Shown one piece after another: positions 23,858 to 35,659 of a DNA stretch of 64,000 bases (the first letter of the stretch is position 1; each line of letters begins with the position of its first letter). Position numbers and translations under genes: made by a program. A model generated the notes under the pieces. The model saw only the letters and a list, made by a program, of their open reading frames with translations. It did not search any database and was not told the DNA's origin. Source of the stretch: Ostrinia nubilalis (taxonomy: Eukaryota; Arthropoda; Insecta; Lepidoptera; Crambidae); contig NC_087093.1 in assembly GCF_963855985.1 (NCBI RefSeq), forward strand, positions 3,603,501-3,667,500. Reading direction: 5' to 3'.

Positions 23858-23945
23858 AGTGAATGCCATTCGGCATTAAGTCCGCCACAGTGCATTGTGT
23901 GTATGTGCAAAAGTTAAAATAAATACATATTTTATAACAAAAGCA
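23858..23945 (+). repeat. Retroelement 3' end with 'gaatgccattcggcatt' stem-loop
   Basis: The small stem aatgcc/ggcatt followed by aagtccgcc and an AT tail also occurs at 57859-57920. A stem-loop next to the 3' tail is common where a reverse transcriptase recognises its RNA. Confidence 0.45.
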
Positions 23946-24234
23946 TAGACAGTCGATTAATCCACGACACTGTCTTATTTATTTTACTTTAGCTGACTTT
24001 GCAGTCTACGGCCACTTCAATATAAAATAATAATAAATAAATAAATAAAAATATAAGTGAAATATTTATTTTCAAATAAATAAGGAGATAGTTGCATATT
24101 CTTGACAAAATAACAATGTAAGCTATGCACTATACGCTTGATTATTCAATTTGTACTATTGTGGCGGCTTATAAGGTTTGACACGGATTGTTATTGCCCT
24201 CACGGAAGATAAACACATGCCAAAGTTTACAGTT

Positions 24235-24391
24235 CATCATCATTTCAGCCACAGTACGTCCACTGCTGAACATAGGCCTCCCCCAATGACTTCCACATCG
24301 CACGGTTGGTAGCGGCCTGCATCCAGCGCCTTCCTGCTACCTTTATCAAATCGTCGGTCCACCTTGTGGGTGGACGTCCCACGCAGTGTTT
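24235..24391 (-). mobile_element. RTE-type LINE 3' fragment
   Basis: The minus strand reads VGRPPTRWTDDLIKVAGRRW and so on to the frame end, with a (atg)n-type tail. It is of the gaacataggcctccccc subgroup. Confidence 0.75.
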
Positions 24392-24636
24392 ACAGTTCGA
24401 ATGCAAATACTTGTATTACAGTTTACAGCACATTAGAGTATATATTTTTGTTTCAAAATCGCCTTTATTACAACTGTATAAGATACCTCCGTGTGAAAGG
24501 TATTCGTGATACATTCTCATCGAATTTTAAATAATTCGCATTTGAAAAGAAATCATTTGTGTGAAATTAATTGCTTCTCCCATTCACGGGTTTATTTCAA
24601 AGACTAGGTAGGTATATGGCTAGAGGAATAATAATA

Positions 24637-24952
24637 CCCATCAAAAACAATACTTGTCAAAAAAACCAAGTCTCGCAACTCAGTTGTTCTACGGTAAAAA
24701 GTTGTGAGATCCATGTAATACCAAGTCCAGGCCAGGAAATCTTTAACGTTTTACATAAATTATTGACTTGGCCATCGCACTAAATAATTTAATTTACACC
24801 TGTTTTCATGCGATGGCCAAGTCAATATATTTATGTAAAACGTTAAAGATTTCCTGGCCTGGACTTGGTATTACATGGATCTCACAACTTTTTACTGTAG
24901 AACAACTGAGTTGCGAGACTTGGTTTTTTTGACAAGTATTGTTTTTGATGGG
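24637..24952. repeat. Long inverted repeat, about 143-bp arms
   Basis: Arm 24637-24779 and its inverse 24809-24952 differ at only two or three positions, with a spacer of about 30 bp. A transcript through it would fold into a long hairpin. There are no terminal features of a known transposon. Confidence 0.8.
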
Positions 24953-25164
24953 ATCTCATTTCTTTTTGTATTTTGTAGACAGCAGTTATGTATCTAGAAA
25001 ACTGGACCGAAATTGAAAAATTTTACTCGACTTGGCGGTTGCACTACCGTGCCCCCAAATCTCATTTCTTTTTGTATTTTGTAGACAGCAGTTATGTATC
25101 TAGAAAACTGGACCGAAATTGAAAAATTTTACTCGACTTGGCGGTTGCACTACCGTGCCCCCAA
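24953..25164 (+). repeat. Tandem duplication, two identical 106-bp units
   Basis: Bases 24953-25058 are repeated at 25059-25164 with no difference that I can see. Each unit ends gcactaccgtgccccca, a hairpin-like motif that also ends the element at 26136-26450. Confidence 0.85.
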
Positions 25165-25215
25165 ATATTTTAGTTTTTCCTTGATTCATACACCAAACAC
25201 TACTTATATTCCAAA

Positions 25216-25979
25216 CTAGCGGCCGCCCGCGACTTCGTACGCGTGGATCCCGTTTTACCCCCTTCATCTATCTTACGCGGTTTAGATTTTTTCATACAAA
25301 TGTTTTTTCCCGCTAACTCCCGTTCCCGTTGGAATTTCGCAATATCCTGTTGTAACTAAGCTTTAAGTTTACTAAGGGACCTGCATGCTAAATTTCAAGC
25401 GTCTAACTTAAGCGGTTTAGATTTTTCATACAAAAGGATTTTCAAGGTAATTCCTGTTCCCGTGGGAATTTCGGGAATTCCTTTCTTAGTGCACCTCTAC
25501 GGTACCTAAGCTACGTCCCTTTGCCTACGTTTAGCCGTTTAGGCTGTGCGTGGGTATGTCAGTGAGTCAGTCATACAAAAGGAATTTCCCGCTAATTCCA
25601 GATCCCGTGGGAATTTTGCAATATCCTGTTGTAACTAAGCTTTAAGTTTACTAAGGTACCTGCATGCCAAATTTTAAGCGTCTAACTTACGCGGTTTAGA
25701 TTTTTTCATACAAATGTTTTTTCCCGCTAACTCCCGTTCCCGTAGGAATTTTGCAATATCCTGTTATAACTAAGCTTTAAGTTTACCAAGGTACCTGCTT
25801 GCCAACTTTCAAGCGTCTAACTTAAGCGGTTTAGATTTTTAATACAAAAGGATTTTCCCGCTAATGCCCGTTCCAGTGGGAATTCCTAAGTATCCTATAA
25901 CCTGCCCAGGAGTATGAAGAATAATTGTACCAAGTTTCGTTAAAATCCGTCCAGTAGTTTTTGTTTCTATAAGGAACAT

Positions 25980-26016
<37 letters not shown>

Positions 26017-26135
26017 AATTTTACTGATTGCATTTTTAGCATCAGTATCGATCACTAATCACCCCCTGATAGTTATTTTGAAAATATATTTCATGTACAG
26101 AATTGACCTCTCTACAGATTTATTATAAGTATAGA
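25216..26135 (-). mobile_element. Helitron-like element, family A (five internal units)
   Basis: Minus strand: starts tctatacttataataaatc, ends gcggccgctag. It is the longest copy (920 bp). The catacaaa marks fall near 25293, 25428, 25572, 25707 and 25842, that is five units 135-144 bp apart. One unit boundary carries the alternative ttagtgcacctctacggtac..gtgagtcagtc block, which is also related to the fragment at 9201. Confidence 0.65.
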
Positions 26136-26450
26136 TTTGAAGCTTCTAGGTCTGCTAGAAGTGCCTTAGAATTTTGATGATCGGTGAGTCAGTCAGTGAG
26201 TCAGTGAGTGACAAAATTAAGTAACTTTAACCCGTTATAATTCTTAAACTACTGGTTCAAATTGCATGAAATTTTAAATATACCGTGTCTTTACAATGCC
26301 TGCATAGCTAATGAAAATTCAGCATTCTAGTTTTATCCACAACGAAGTTACAGGCGGTCGAAAATGGCCTGAATTGCTTCGAGAAAAGGATGGTACGGCC
26401 GTGCCGCTTTTTTGCTCGACTTGGTGGGGGCACTGCCGTGCCCCCAGATC
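26136..26450 (+). mobile_element. Non-autonomous element with 3' hairpin ggggg..ccccc
   Basis: It begins at the edge of the previous Helitron-like copy and contains ggtgagtcagtcagtgagtc and tactggttcaaattgcatga. It ends with a perfect stem gggggcac-tgcc-gtgccccc (26426-26445). A strong GC hairpin close to the 3' end fits a Helitron or Helentron-type end. The 106-bp tandem units at 24953 share this end. Confidence 0.5.
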
Positions 26451-26615
26451 TATGTTTTTTTCTCTTTAAACCACCTACCTAACCTATATACTTTTTTCTC
26501 TCAAAAAATATTTAATAAATAATCGCTTGTGTTTTTAAACGATTACATCCTTTATTTTGTATTTCGTTAGTTTGTAATTGAGCACTAATTTATAAGGGTT
26601 TCCTTTGATACCCTT

Positions 26616-27214
26616 AGTTTTAGATATCAAAGCGAGAGTTTTAGATATCAAAGCGAGAGTAATAGCGGTATAGTGTTACCTAACATGGCTTACAAATACG
26701 GAGTAGAATAAATGACTATTTAAGTAAAAATATATACCTACCTACTTTGAATCATGAACTTGCCTATAGTTAACTATTAGTTCTTATCACCAGCTGAAAT
26801 AGGTGATAATACCTGTTAGCATTGGTAAAGCTAAAAGACCGTTTTTTCAACTAAGCAAAGTAGAAAATTAAAATTTTAATTTTCTACTTTGCTTAGTTGA
26901 AATTTTAATTTTCTACTTTGCTTAGTTGAAAAAACGGTCTTTTAGCTTTACCAATGCTAACAGGTATTATCACCTATTTCAGCTGGTGATAAGAATTAAA
27001 TTTTAATTTTCTACTTTGCTTAGTTGAAAAAACGGTCTTTTAGCTTTACCAATGCTAACAGGTATTATCACCTATTTCAGCTGGTGATAAGAACTAATAG
27101 TTAACTATAGGCAAGTTCATGATTCAAAGTAGGTAGGTATATATTTTTACTTAAATAGTCATTTATTCTACTCCGTATTTGTAAGCCATGTTAGGTAACA
27201 CTATACCGCTATTA
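26616..27214. repeat. Perfect inverted repeat with extra nested partial arms
   Basis: The left arm 26660-26875 is exactly inverted at 26998-27214. Between them lie two further partial copies of the same arm: about 25 bp (26876-26900) and about 97 bp (26901-26997). Just before the left arm a 21-bp unit (agttttagatatcaaagcga..) is duplicated in tandem (26616-26657). The pattern fits repeated template switching, or an assembly artefact. Confidence 0.8.
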
Positions 27215-27393
27215 TGAAATTTCATAAAACGTATTTGAAATAACATTTTATTTCAAAATTTTCTTTTTAGTAAAGTAATTTATCAAAAGTCAACAGCAGC
27301 TTCAAATGTTATTTTTTCTAATCTAAAATGTATTTATTTTGATATTTGATTACAAAAAGCATCAAATCCTTTCAGAATATTTTCAGCTGTTTC

Positions 27394-27621
27394 TTACTTG
27401 TCTGTGGTTAATTTAATTTTTATATCTGTACAGAGTCGATGGAAAAGTGGATCGCCGTGTCTGTCAACTACAGGCAGGCAATTTTCTTGTCGGGTAGAGT
27501 TACATTTCTGAACCAAATAAAATAGTTGGACCATTTTAATGTAGTGCCTCTCAGGTTTATGACATACGTGCCGATATAGCAAATCTTGTTGGTTGTTAGT
27601 CAAACAGCCACCGTCGTTCAT
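27394..27621 (-). other. Unassigned 75-codon open frame
   Basis: An ATG-started frame containing CHKPERHYIKMVQLFYL and VVDRHGDPLFHRLCTD. The composition is less biased than in the neighbouring chance frames. A gtaagaaa that could serve as a splice donor overlaps its stop. I do not recognise a family. It may be a lone exon, a TE relic or chance. Confidence 0.2.
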
Positions 27622-28971
27622 ATTGCAATTTGTTCTATGTCAAAAATTACAAGTTTACAGGAGAGTAAAAAAACAGCGTACGGGAAAAAAATCTTTTAAG
27701 ACACCAAAATGTTTTTTAACTAATGTTTCCTAAGCAGTTTGTTCTTTTTAATATAAATATATAAATATAAAAGTCTCCATAAATAATTTATATATTGTTA
27801 GATTTTTTTATTTATTTTTACATTGAACAAATTGCAATATGAACGACGCACTGTTATTTTGACTAAACCTGTAAACCTACCTGAATTAAATAAGTATACC
27901 GTTTCACCGTTACCGTTTTTACCCCGTTTTGAAAGGGGAACAGTCGCGGTAGTCTTTCTGCAAAATTTCGTTTCCCCGTGCAAACGTTTTAGAAAAATAC
28001 GTTAAACTTACGTCAATATTAAAATTGAATTTGAACTTCAAAGCCTCGAAGTCGTGCGAGTCAATAAGTTACTTCAAGTTTCTAATTCTCAATCCAATCG
28101 ATAAAATCAAGTCTAAAATTAGAATCTCCACCAGGTTTAAACCATTCAGTAAATTCATTCAAGATTACGTTAAGACTGAAATAAAATACAAAGTCCTTGC
28201 CCCAATTCTTTAGTACTTTAACACATTGTGGTATAGCACAGCCAACTTCTGTATTTTGTCTTATTTTTGTGTTAAGTGGCGGTCTTTGCGATAAAAGATG
28301 ATTTATTACTTCTAAGAACTAGAATGTAAGTGGACCACGTTAAAGCAAAATGTGTGTTTTTATAAAGCTATTCATGTCATGATTTATTGCTGAAATATCT
28401 AATGATATTCTTTTTCTAACCTTGACGCGAAGGCCACAAAACCCGGTTACACAAAAGTGCTTTAGGATTAACATTAAAAGTAATAAAGTTTGTTATAATG
28501 ACAATGACATTTGACTATGGATTTGAATTACAATTCAAGTGATTATTATTGTTGTTATTTACTATCTTTATAAAATATTTTTTTATAAATATTATCATGT
28601 ACCTACGTAAAAACAAAAAAATGATCTAGCGAGTCCAGTGTTTAAAAATGTATATTTCATAAAAAATCCATGTGGATATTTTCAAAGTTCACTAAAGTTA
28701 TATTAATATTATTATTCACTTCATTTACTTACTCAATTTAATTACCAAATTAGTATTAGTACCTACGTTTTTATTTTTCATTAACTGCAAAATACCAGTA
28801 TTGGCAATCCAGTTATACTCTTTAACTGCCAGTTAAGCTCCACTTCCAAATGACCGGAAGAAACCGAAAGCCCAAGTAAGTTTCGCAGCTATCTATAGCT
28901 TTATCGCCTGATTTCCATATCCACCAGTCGAACACTGGACTGAGGATCGCTTTAACGAGACGCGAATTTGA
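27622..28971. other. No gene seen
   Basis: AT-rich, no recognised element. Confidence 0.4.
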
Positions 28972-29458
28972 GGGAGCTTACAGACGAGCGACAGTATATC
29001 GGCGACTGAAGTCGGCGACTGTCGCCGATAATCGCCGACGACAGATATTTAAATTTGACGACCGTCGGCGACCCCTCGCTCGCGGCGACTTTTTGTAGCG
29101 ATACAGTCGCGCTGCTGTAGCGCGTTGGCATCACTTCTGTAGTGCGATGCAAATGCAACTAACGCGCGTTAGTAGCGATGCTGTCGGTCGTTTACGAAAC
29201 GCGCGACAAAAAGTCGCCGTGGGTGAGAGCCCTAGGTCGGCGACAGTCGCTTATAATCGCCGACGCCAGATATTCAAATTAGACGACCGTCGCCGATGCA
29301 TCGCGAATACCGCCGATGGTCGCCGACAGTCGCTGATGCATCGCGACTCTCCAAGACGGGCAGTCACTAACGTATAGTCAGTGGTCATGACAGCGAAAGG
29401 CGCGAGTCAGAGACAGTAAGCAGTAGCCGACATAATGTTGCTCGTCTGTGAGCTCTCC
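28972..29458. mobile_element. GC-rich TIR element with internal direct repeats
   Basis: The left end gagcttacagacgagcgaca is the imperfect inverse of the right end (tgttgctcgtctgtgagctc). The interior is rich in tcgccgac motifs. A block of about 50 bp (aatcgccgacg.cagatatt.aaatt.gacgaccgtcg) occurs twice. Chance frames run through it on both strands because stop codons are rare there. Confidence 0.6.
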
Positions 29459-30958
29459 TAGAGATAAGTACCTAAAGAGATAAGATATTGATGGGTGATT
29501 ACCGAGACTGGAATGGTTAACGGTGGTATTTAAGCTGAATTATAGGGTTTTAGGTATCTAACTAAAGCCACAGTTTTATCCAAGCTCAGTTTAAACCAAT
29601 GAAAAGTGTACCTACGTATTTTCACAATAAGTTACTTTTCAATTGTTTCAAAATCTTTTACTTAAGGACTTCATAACTGATAATCATCTACACATCAAGA
29701 CTTGGCCTTCACTCCCCATGACTGCTGGGCCTCGACAAACTGGGTAGGAGAAGCCTGATGTTCGCAAATCCATTTGTCCTTTTTATAATATAGAAGATAT
29801 TATAGACATGATAATTTTGTAACAATTCTATGTAATGAGTCAACAAATCTGTTTACACAAAAACAGTGTAGCTATTTAATTATATTTCGTTTTATTTCTT
29901 ACATTTATTTTTTGTCTTAAAAACAGGCGTTGTATTTTTTGTACGAGTCTTTTAGCCGAAAATTCCATTTAACTCATTTTTGAGATAGAATCAAAAATTT
30001 AGTTCGTTGATTCTAATAATCCCATTAATTACTTCAACTCTTACTCGTAGGAGTCAAACAAAAACAAACTTATTGTAACAAGCAATCGCGCAAATAAATA
30101 ACGAAACGCAATCCAACACGACAAACTAGTTACGTAATTTATTTCCTTTGCACGCAAAACCCAAACAAACGTAGCACACATTCCTTATTCCCTCAAAGCC
30201 TTAGCAGCTTAACAGAATAGTCCAGGCGCTGGAGAAACAAAATTGATGGTCACTAGGCCTGGTGAACCGCTTCCAGAAATTGCAGTTTTATTCCTATAAA
30301 GCGGTTAAACAATTGCATGATAATAATCTGTCTATGTTAAATAGTTTCAGACTAGTGCTAAGATTTACTTTTTTGTTGTAAAAATCACCTTTTCATAAGT
30401 TTGCTTATTAGTTTGTACTGCAGTAGTTTATAAAGAGTTCAAGCTAATTGTAAATTTTTCTACATAATCAGTATAACATAACTTGCAATATTGTTAAAGT
30501 GATTTCGATCGTTAATTTGAACAAGCAGGATTAAATAAAATAAGGACTAAATAGGACTGATAAATCGAATTTTTCACCATTTTCAAAAGGTTAATATTTT
30601 AAGTCACCGCCGCCCTAACTAAAATAGGGAGATGAGGAAAATCTTCGAGAACCTTAAAAAATATGTTAAAACGGATTCTGAACGTCAAAGGCTTTGCACG
30701 CAAACGTGGTATATCTGAAAGCTCTTTTTGTTGTACTCTACAAAAATATAGGATTTTAGCCTCCGAGCCCAAATCAAAGGAGCAATTATACAGCAAACTC
30801 GAGTCCTAATTAATAGTCGAACTTCAAGCTTAATTAATTAATTAATTGAATGCTGCCGACGAGTTTATTTGTTGTTGGCAAATATAGTTCTATACTTTTG
30901 ATTAAAATAAATATATTTTTATTCAGAGTTAAAAAAACGAGTAGTCATTTTTAACCAT
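29459..30958. other. No gene seen
   Basis: AT-rich. There is a short (ttaa)n run at 30828-30848. Confidence 0.4.
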
Positions 30959-30966
30959 TACAAAAA

Positions 30967-31491
30967 GGGTCCGTGGCTGAGTCCCCCTGTGTTCGACGCA
31001 CCCGTGGTCGACGCCCCCGGTCAGATAGAAGCAATTTTTAATCAAATGTACAGTCGGTCACAAAAATATTTATAAACGAATAAATATTTATACTGATCGT
31101 ACAAATAAATGTTTATTAATATTATTTTACCATAGTGATACCTAAAAATATAATAGGTTTTATTTTAACCTATCATATTTTATCATAGGTTTTATTTACC
31201 TACAATAACATGTAAATCGTTTTACCTAATCAAAATAATTGTAACAATCAGTCTTTAAAATAACTCTACTCTCTCTACATTTAACTAACTACAAATAAAA
31301 GTTTTAATTATAAAAGTTTTAAGTATTATTAACAAAAAATTAAATACATTATTTTAAATAGCGTCAAACACGCATGGTTTTCGTTGACTGTACTTGGTGC
31401 AAAAGCCGAAAAAAATATGATGTTAAATTTATTTAAATCGGGGGCTTCAACCACGGGTGCGTCGAATACTGGGGGACTCGGCCACGGACCC
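30967..31491 (+). mobile_element. TIR DNA transposon, copy 2, complete, 8-bp target duplication
   Basis: The ends gggtccgtggctgagtcccc and the inverse of gggtccgtggccgagtcccc continue as inverted repeats for about 54 bp. The direct repeat tacaaaaa flanks the element (30959-30966 and 31492-31499). It is 525 bp with no transposase frame. Copy 1 at the window start is the same family in the opposite orientation. The superfamily is not clear; an 8-bp duplication fits hAT, P, Merlin and others. Confidence 0.85.
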
Positions 31492-31692
31492 TACAAAAAT
31501 TACTATTTTAATTCTTTTTTTATTTTATTTCTTTCTTTTAGTGGATCTTGTTGGTCATTGCTGTTATTGTCTAAATGAAAGTTGGCATAAATGTCACTAT
31601 TACTAAGTCACAAAATAGTAAATTGACAATTTGGTTTAGTTTAATGACAAATATTAGTTCCATTTCAAAAATATTCATTAAGAAATAAGAAG

Positions 31693-31770
31693 GACACAAG
31701 GTGGACCGATGACATCATAAAGGAAGACGCTGGACGCAGCAGGCCGCTACCAACCGGGCAACAGACTTTT
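31693..31770 (+). mobile_element. RTE-type LINE 3' scrap
   Basis: aaggtggaccgatgacatca..gaagacgctggacgcagcag..gccgctaccaaccgggcaac. A decayed piece of the RWTDDI..AGRRW..AATNR region. Confidence 0.55.
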
Positions 31771-32429
31771 GAACTGTATGAACTGATGTAGTAGATAATT
31801 ATGTAGTTCATAAATTATTATTAAACAAACACTCAAACACTAATCCAAACTAGACTCAAACTAAACATTCGTCAGTTAAAGTTATGTAGTTAGCAACTCG
31901 GAACCTAATTAGCCCCGCGAGATCAAAGAGTTTTAACGGGCACTGTGATTGCAAACGTTCTACTTTATGATACTCAACCGTTAGTAATAGTAAGGTACTG
32001 AATTTGGAAATCAAAGGTGACGCGCGACTAAAAAATACAAATAAAGTTTTTAAACGAAACACTGGCAGCTAACAAAATAAAAGTACTATAGTCTATCCAT
32101 TATAGCTTGATTAGAATGACGGCTGTCAAACGAATGTGACTAGTGCTGGGTATGTTTCGTACGGTTCACATAAATGTATCGATAAGTTTTCGAAAAAAAT
32201 ATATAAAAAATACACCCAATTTTTCTTCATAGCTTTATTCATAAAAATGACAATTAAAATGTATATTTAAAGACAGTAAAATTTAAAATTTGTGTCAAGG
32301 GTGTACAACCTAAGTCGTAGTCATCATCATCAGTGTTCTTCAGTGGTTTTTTCCTCTCGCTAGAGGGCGGTGGGCATCTCTTCTAGAGCAACGGTGCTAT
32401 GAATACCCAAAAAATTACCGGTGATTGAT
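31771..32429. other. No gene seen
   Basis: Nothing recognised. Confidence 0.4.
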
Positions 32430-32812
32430 TTCCGATGTTTGATTATTTAAGAAGAGCTGATGGCCGCTGGGGCAGGAAAGTTCTTGAGTGGCGACCACGA
32501 GCTGGAAGACGTAGCGTGGGCAGGCCTCCCACTAGGTGGACCGACGATCTGGTGAAGGTCGCGGGAGGTACCTGGATGCAAGCGGCGCAGGACCGGTCTT
32601 TGTGGAAATCCTTGGATCGAAAGACGTCCACTCCTGGACAAAGGCCTCCCGCCTAACGAAAGATTATTTAAGAATGAAATGTTTTTTGGTTTTTAATAGT
32701 GAACATTTAGAAAAACGTATCGTTCGTTCGTTCGTTTCAGCCGGAAGACGTCCACTGCTGGACAAAGGCCTCCCCCAAGGATTTCCACAAAGACCGGTCC
32801 TGTGCCGCGCGC
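32430..32812. mobile_element. Two RTE-type 3' ends in opposite orientation
   Basis: Bases 32445-32655 (plus) encode RADGRWGRKVLEWRPRAGRR, SVGRPPTRWTDDLVKVAG and AAQDRSLWKSLD. Bases 32720-32812 (minus) hold the 3' end again (cagccggaagacgtccactg) with a tcgttcgttcgt tail. They share the (acga)n-tail subgroup. They are either two insertions or one rearranged insertion. Confidence 0.7.
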
Positions 32813-33285
32813 TCAGAAAAAAAAAACGTCAGTTAAAAGTATAACTTGACTTAAATATGTTAAAAAATTTGTTAGAAAAAAAATTCGTTAAATATGTTAA
32901 AAAATGAAGTTTTAATTTTAATATGACATTTGTCGATATGTCCCATCACTAACATTTTTGTAACTCGAGATAACCTTGTAGAGACGTCGTTAATAATCTA
33001 GCTTGATTTTTATGATTTCGAATTACTACTTATTGGTGTAATTTAACGCTGCATTTACACGAAATTAACATTTTTATTGGAAGCAATGTCGTCGAAAATA
33101 TTGTTTGTAGGTCAGACGTGAATTATTTCACGTCCGCCAATATTTAGCTCTGATTGATCGCTACTACAAAGTTATGTCGTTACTTTTAATGGCAGCTGTC
33201 ATTCTAATCAAGCTATATTGGATAGACTATATTTATGTAAACGAAGGACGCGTCAGTGAAATTAAAAAAAAAGAATATTATCCTG
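32813..33285. other. No gene seen
   Basis: Nothing recognised. Confidence 0.4.
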
Positions 33286-33412
33286 TCTTAGGCTGGGTTG
33301 CACCATCTTACTTTAACTGTGACAAACGTCAAAAATCTGTCAAACTCCATACAAAAATCACCGGTTATCGTCATAGTTACTGTCAAAATTAGATGGTGCA
33401 ACCCACCCTTAA
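33286..33412. mobile_element. Complete 'gagttgcacca' MITE
   Basis: Ends ttaggctgggttgcaccatc and gatggtgcaacccacccttaa, with the interior gacaaacgtcaaaaatctgt. Confidence 0.75.
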
Positions 33413-34937
33413 TCTAGTAGCGTAGCTGGCCAGCTAAAAAAATCAAGATTAAAAAGCGCGCGCAGTCCAATTCGAAATTCGAATGTAGACGCGATGTTTT
33501 TGTTTTTAGTTTGTTAATTTTATTGCCCATAATCTGTGACTTCACATGTTTTAAATATAGGTTTCAACCTACTAATTAATATCTTTAATTATACTTATTA
33601 CCTTTATTTAGTAAATTAGTATAATAAAAAGATGTCTATAATAGCTCATCTGCCAATACTAAGGATATAGCACTAGTAATAGCTCTTTATATACCTACTG
33701 GTCATCACAAAAATCAGCCCGCCTACGTTTTACAGGAAAACTCGTTTCTACTGACACAATCATGGTGCCCCAACAATATTGGTGTTATTTGAAAGCCCAA
33801 TAAATATCCTTAAAGAAAAACACATTTAATTTGTTAATAAACGATTTAAACGATTAACATAGGTATACTATAAATGTGACTTGAAAATAGACCTCACTTT
33901 GGGCTCATCTCTGGGATCAATTAGACCAATTTTTATGATTATAAAACCAAATAATGATCTCACGTGTCCTCTTTAACAGATTGATAGCGATTAATCCCAA
34001 CTTAACAGTTTTATAGCCATAAAAGTTGTCTCAAGCGTAACTACCTATTTTTTGAAGAAGTGACTCTGGATTCTTCTACAGACACATTTTTGGGGTAAAA
34101 ACCTTTCCTTTAATGAAATGAAGCTTAGAAAATGCATACGTTTAAAAGTGCTTGTCGCGGGAGGGTCGATTTTTGTGATGACCAGTGTATTTAGTAAACG
34201 CAGCGCGTGGACCGACGACCTCATAAAGGTAGCAGGAAGACACTGGATCTACAAAACTAACTTTTAAACACACACACAGTCACACCTGTCACACTTCAAT
34301 CGAGAGGAACTTCTCGAATTCATCATTTCCATAATTTTACGTCTTCTTAACATTTTTATATCACGCAAAATAAATCCACAAACGTACCTTTACTTCTTTG
34401 TTATTCTAATCAATAAACCTTATCAAACCCTGACAGCTGATTTATTTTAATAAATAGCATTTTGAGGCACACCTGTCGTACCTCAGAGCTCAGTCGAGAG
34501 GACCTCCTCAAACTCCTCATTTCCATATTTTATGTCTTTTCGAATTACCGCGCCCCCGTTTCGTGCCGATACGGAGAGCGCTGTATTTAATGTCTGTCAA
34601 TGACTAATAGTTTTCAATTTGTTTTCTGTAAGAAAATCAATCAATACGATAATCGTATACGAGTATTTGCTTAGCGGGAAAAGTTTCGAACACGATTTTG
34701 TAAAGGATATTCATTTTACGTGCTTCGTTTTACATCGTAAGAATTAGGTACATACTGGTTCACGGACACAATATTTAGGCAGATAAATAATGATTTTTTA
34801 TTTTGAATTACTAATATTTTACTTTAACCATGTAATTTTTCTATTCCTTCACGATTTGTAATCCGTAAGGTCTTTCTTTTTACCCGATTGCACCAGAAGG
34901 AGGGTTATGTTTCTTCTGTTAAATGACTGATGATCTA
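33413..34937. other. No gene; small repeat scraps
   Basis: There is an RTE scrap at 34198-34250 (gcgtggaccgacgacctcat) and a piece of the gaaggagggttatg repeat at 34881-34912. Nothing else is recognised. Confidence 0.45.
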
Positions 34938-35304
34938 CACTTGCGAGCAAAAGTATGGAATCACTTACATGAAGTTGTTTCCACGCGATCTTGTGTACTA
35001 ACCAATTTGTTAGTAACAAAAAAAGTAGCACCATTTTAAAGATTAAACTTTTAACTTTAAATTGATACCAAATTCATTTAAATCACATCAGCATTTAAAA
35101 AGATATCCCGCCTAATGTGAAGAAGTAAGGAAAAAGACATGTATCAACTGTTTGATACGTCGCGAGTTGCGGCCTATTTACCCCCCATAAAAGCAAGTGT
35201 TTTCAGATTTTTGCTTTCACACGTTGATCCATACACATCTCCGCTTCTTTTGACACTTTACCTGGGATTCTACACCTTCAGAAGCAGCACAAATCGTTGC
35301 ACTA

Positions 35305-35583
35305 TTGCAAGAAGGGCTCAGCCAGCGGGCTGTCGCACATCAGCTCCACATAAGCCAGTCCTGGGTTTCGAAAGTTTTAAGACGCTTTCGGGAGACTGGT
35401 GGCTTTATCCCGAGACCAAGTTCTAAACATTGCCGGTGCACATCGCAGAGGGAAAACCGTTTTTTCATTTCAACTTCTCTACGAAATCGTCATTTGACTG
35501 GTATCGACGTCCAGCAAGAGCTCAGAAATGTTCGTGGGATAGCTGTTAGCAAGTGGACAGTTCGTCTAAGATATAAACAATAG
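35305..35583 (+). pseudogene. Tc1-like transposase N-terminus, left arm
   Basis: The frame contains QEGLSQRAVAHQLHISQSWV, SKVLRRFRETGGFIPRPSS, RNRHLTGIDVQQELRN and VSKWTVRLRYKQ, then a TAG stop. This is the paired-like double helix-turn-helix that binds the inverted repeats in Tc1-type transposases: the first HTH ends SQSWVSKVLRRFRETG, and the second includes RNRHLTG..VQQEL. A full-length protein would be about 340 residues with a DDE catalytic core. Here it ends before the core. The opening Met is inside the HTH; the frame upstream (IVALLQEG) reads on without an obvious true start. It cannot cut DNA, but might bind element ends if expressed. Confidence 0.8.
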
Positions 35584-35659
35584 AATTTGACTCCAAAAAG
35601 GCCTGCCACAGGCTTGAAACTGACGGCAGGTCACCGATAAGTACGCTTTCAATTTGCTC

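Noticed and set aside
28952..29377. Two opposing ORFs rich in Arg and Ser
   Set aside because: They come from the repeated tcgccgac motif, which lacks stop codons in several frames.
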